A stretch of DNA of 64,000 bases from Crossaster papposus (Eukaryota > Echinodermata > Asteroidea > Velatida > Solasteridae): NCBI GenBank assembly GCA_037893245.1, contig JBAIAA010000702.1:62001-126000 (forward strand), read 5' to 3'. Below are positions 61,483 through 64,000 of the stretch, in pieces (position 1 is the first letter of the stretch; every line of letters starts with the position of its first letter). Below the pieces are notes generated by a model that saw only the letters and a list, made by a program, of their open reading frames with translations, was not told the DNA's origin and searched no databases. Both the position numbers and the translations under genes were made by a program.

Positions 61483-62114
61483 TTGGCACAGCAATACAAC
61501 ATGACATGCAAATGCCACCACATGACTAGCTGTAGCCTACACGATGTACTATACGCACGGTACAATATGACAATACAATTATTCAATAATGAAATACACG
61601 GTCGCGAAAGATTACAATTATCTCACAAAACTATCAAACAAATTACATTACTCACTATAGGGGTTTCAATGATGGTTACCCTCCCACATGGTTTACATTT
61701 GGAGCATGGCCAGAGCCATGCTCCCTAGAAAATCGAAGGAATTTATAGACCTAATAATGTTGGTCTTCTCTGTTCGAAGCCCGCAGAAGAAAACTTGCTA
61801 CAAGTACAAGTTGCCTTTGCGCAGGAAGCACAAAGGTCACCTTATGTGTTTTATACAAACATGCAAATCACTAATTGCAAAACTTGTAGGCATACACAAA
61901 CAGGGGGCGCACTTGGTCTCCCTACATAATCATAATATGCTGCCTACAATAATTCCCAAAGACAACAAACGTGTCCAAAATGGTGAAACTAAAACCAACA
62001 AAAAATATTTTGAAGAATTTTAAATCACGGGTAAAACTTGAATAGATGAAGCCCCATAATTATGTAAACTAACACTGGTTACTCCGCCTCCAGATCGCAT
62101 ACGGTTCGTATGAG
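61483..62114. other. Non-genic sequence, one short hairpin
   Basis: GGAGCATGG/CCATGCTCC hairpin at 61700-61725. A plus-strand frame at 61688-62023 is rich in Lys, His and Asn and unsupported. Confidence 0.4.
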
Positions 62115-62129
62115 AACAGGTCATTTCAG

Positions 62130-62185
62130 TTTATGCTCTGACGACGGGTAGAACATACTGCCCGAAACGTTGAGTTTCCTCTGGT
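62130..62185 (+). other. CTGACGA...GAAAC motif resembling a hammerhead core
   Basis: CTGACGA (62138-62144) is followed by a 6-7 bp stem (GGGTAG/CTGCCC) and then GAAACGTT. This is the order of a hammerhead catalytic core. One extra C sits between the core and the stem, and no stem III/cleavage site is clear, so activity is doubtful. Similar words occur in 3' regions of animal retroelements. Confidence 0.3.
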
Positions 62186-62849
62186 TCTTTTCAGAACCAC
62201 ACACATTTACAAAAGAGATGGAACACATGATGCTACAATACCGCAAACAATCTTATTGCCTTTTTACCATGCAAACCTTCAAATCTCATCTAATCTACTG
62301 AGTTTTGCTAACCATTGCTTTAGTATTGCTTTTCTAATATCGACTTTTCTTACAAAGTGTATGGTTCTCGTTTTGTTTGGGAGAAGCCAGTACGATTCTA
62401 CAGTTTCCCCGTTAGACAACGACTATAGTTTCAATTTTGGCGGCGTGGGATCACTTACGTTTGGAGTCATCCTTCTTTAAAAGTACTGAGTGGCTATATA
62501 GCAATTACAAGATTAAATTTTTGATTTCAATAGAACCGATCTGCAAAAGTATTGGAGAAAAATCCATTAATAAAATGTAGTGACTCCAAAGAAAATCCTC
62601 AGAAGTTCAAAGTAAATGTAATGAGAAGGAACAAAAACCACTTGCTGAAGTCGGTGTACAAAATAGGCTCATGCAACAAAATAAGCAAATCAAAACCCCC
62701 AAAACTGAATTCCCTGGGGCCTTTCAACTGCTAGAAAACGGCAAACATGCTTGATCATTACCACACGCTGTCAAGCGGCCAGCCCGTTGAGCTTTGGATA
62801 ACGCAATTTATTACAATAGCCTATTGTGTAATACTTCCGACAACCAAAT
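62186..62849. other. No feature recognised
   Basis: AT-rich. Nothing supportable. Confidence 0.4.
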
Positions 62850-63500
62850 ACATGGCCTTCTAGCGTTTCAATCCGTTCGGCTTCCAATAGACACAATTAA
62901 CGGTGCCTTAAGGATTGGTAGATCAGACAGGATCGGAAGTAGCGGTTCCGCTAACTGTCTGTTCCGAATTTTGAAATGGTGCCTCAGGTGTCGGAAATAC
63001 GTGTCTTTTAATAAACATTGTGCATTTAAAACAACATTAATTAATGTGTTTCCCAAAGTTTGATTTTGGTTAATTTATTTATGGGAGTTAGTTAGAGTCC
63101 CAATAAATAAACACATTCGGCTACACAATTTGCCTGTTAACACGGTACATGTACAATCACTATGGTTATAACTATCACTATGATCAAAGACCTGTCATCC
63201 CCCATCAAATTGTGAAAATCAAAATATGAATAATTTTAAATTAAAACAATCACATTGCACATTATATAAGACTATAAATATTAGACAAAACAAAATAGAA
63301 CAAGACAAGACAAGACAAACAACAAAACAAGACACGACACAATGCCTTAAAGCATCACACTGCATGTACTATTATTAAAGCCAAACTAACGAAAAAACAG
63401 GATGTATCACATGGGGCAAAACATAAAACTAAAACAATATACTGCAAAACAAAACAAGACAGGGAAAACACAAAGACAAAAAAAACCGCCACCTAATTAC
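62850..63500 (-). repeat. Dispersed repeat R, inverted and with permuted blocks
   Basis: Minus-strand reading gives block B first (63500-63190: T-rich, CACAATTTGATGGGGGATGA) and then block A (63110-62900: GGGACTCTAACTAACTCCCA, TTTTAAATGCACAATGTTTA, GACACCTGAGGCACCATTTC). At 41690-42456 the order is A then B. Confidence 0.65.
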
Positions 63501-63859
63501 ACGAGACAACAACAAACAAACAATCGTGTGGGAGATTTCGGCTGTGTAGATCCAACTAATGGCACTGTCCGTTACTAAACCGCAAACACATTGTATGCAT
63601 GCCTTTCATTTATTCCATCCATTGAGTAATCCTGAATCTCCAGGGCAGTTGTACACAAATTAATAATTTTTAATTCCTTACTCCTCTGACAAGATAATGC
63701 TCACAGTGATGATGAACTATCATTGTTAATGCATCAAGCGAAAGACAATAAGCGATAAATGAGTTGAAAAGCTAAAAACGAGTACAAAACCAAAATGGTA
63801 CATCTTACACAACGAAATCAAAGTGACTTATACTCGGCTGATCGTATAATATATTATTC

Positions 63860-64000
63860 CATTGACTCTCAAATTTGTATCCCTGTGGAGACATCTCTTT
63901 GTTCTCGTGTACAAACTGCTAAAAAAGTCGGGCACCTTTTTCAAAATGCTCCTATTTCAACCACAATTAATTTCCTGGGTTGAAACTTCGACCCAATATA
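63860..64000. mobile_element. TATATTGGGTCC foldback MITE, copy 2, cut by window end
   Basis: TTTGTTCTCGTGTACAAA, CAAAATGCTCCTATTTCAAC and TGAAACTTCGACCCAATATA are the reverse complement of the arm at 7918-8020. Confidence 0.75.

Noticed and set aside
61688-62023. Plus-strand basic frame of about 110 codons
   Set aside because: Lys/Asn-rich composition typical of AT-rich DNA; no domain, and it starts inside a hairpin.

Overview
The window looks like genomic DNA from an invertebrate animal, probably a marine one, but the species cannot be named. It is AT-rich, has GT-AG introns, many short ACATGTACAT runs, tRNA-derived SINEs, CR1/L2-like LINEs, a Penelope-like reverse transcriptase and a very large number of short inverted-repeat DNA elements. 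Most of the sequence is transposon-derived. Host coding sequence amounts to about a dozen exons.

Three host genes can be supported. (1) A class C GPCR of the GABA-B type lies on the minus strand: a signal-peptide/first exon at 6282-6590 and a second ligand-domain exon at 3989-4125; the rest runs off the left edge or was not found. (2) The last two exons of a gene with a farnesoic-acid-O-methyltransferase-like domain lie on the plus strand at 26003-26161 and 40576-40892. Their phases match across a 14.4 kb intron that is almost filled by a LINE carrying a Gypsy LTR element. (3) A small ankyrin-repeat gene lies on the plus strand: exons at 48763-48811, 49318-49367, 52433-52556, 56864-57034 and probably 60580-60643, all in compatible phase. 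Two further possible exons (minus strand, 12323-12484 and 19826-19945) are weaker.

Layout: 1-6.7 kb holds the GABA-B-like exons, with a Penelope-like reverse transcriptase fossil split by a 1.7 kb foldback element. 7-13 kb holds foldback MITEs, a decayed LINE and a TTAA-flanked MITE. 13-18.4 kb holds SINEs, a 1.2 kb transposon nested in another element, and a palindromic satellite array broken by a MITE with an 8-bp target duplication. 18.8-25.9 kb is a mosaic of LINE scraps, a 16-bp minisatellite and foldbacks. 26.5-40.3 kb is a LINE with a SAP-plus-esterase ORF1, split by a young Gypsy element (26869-35665) with an extra zinc-finger ORF. 41-48.4 kb holds repeats, a Kolobok-like MITE, a second copy of the 1.2 kb transposon and a decayed P-type transposon of about 3.9 kb. 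48.4-64 kb holds the ankyrin gene, whose introns are packed with MITEs, a 12-bp minisatellite and a SINE.

The most interesting material is in the mobile elements: the three-level nesting at 26-40 kb, the zinc-finger ORF in the Gypsy element, the foldback family that keeps its ends but changes its palindromic core, and the 1.2 kb transposon whose two ends each carry an inward-facing ATGGC start region. I saw no rRNA, functional tRNA gene, CRISPR array or bacterial-type operon.
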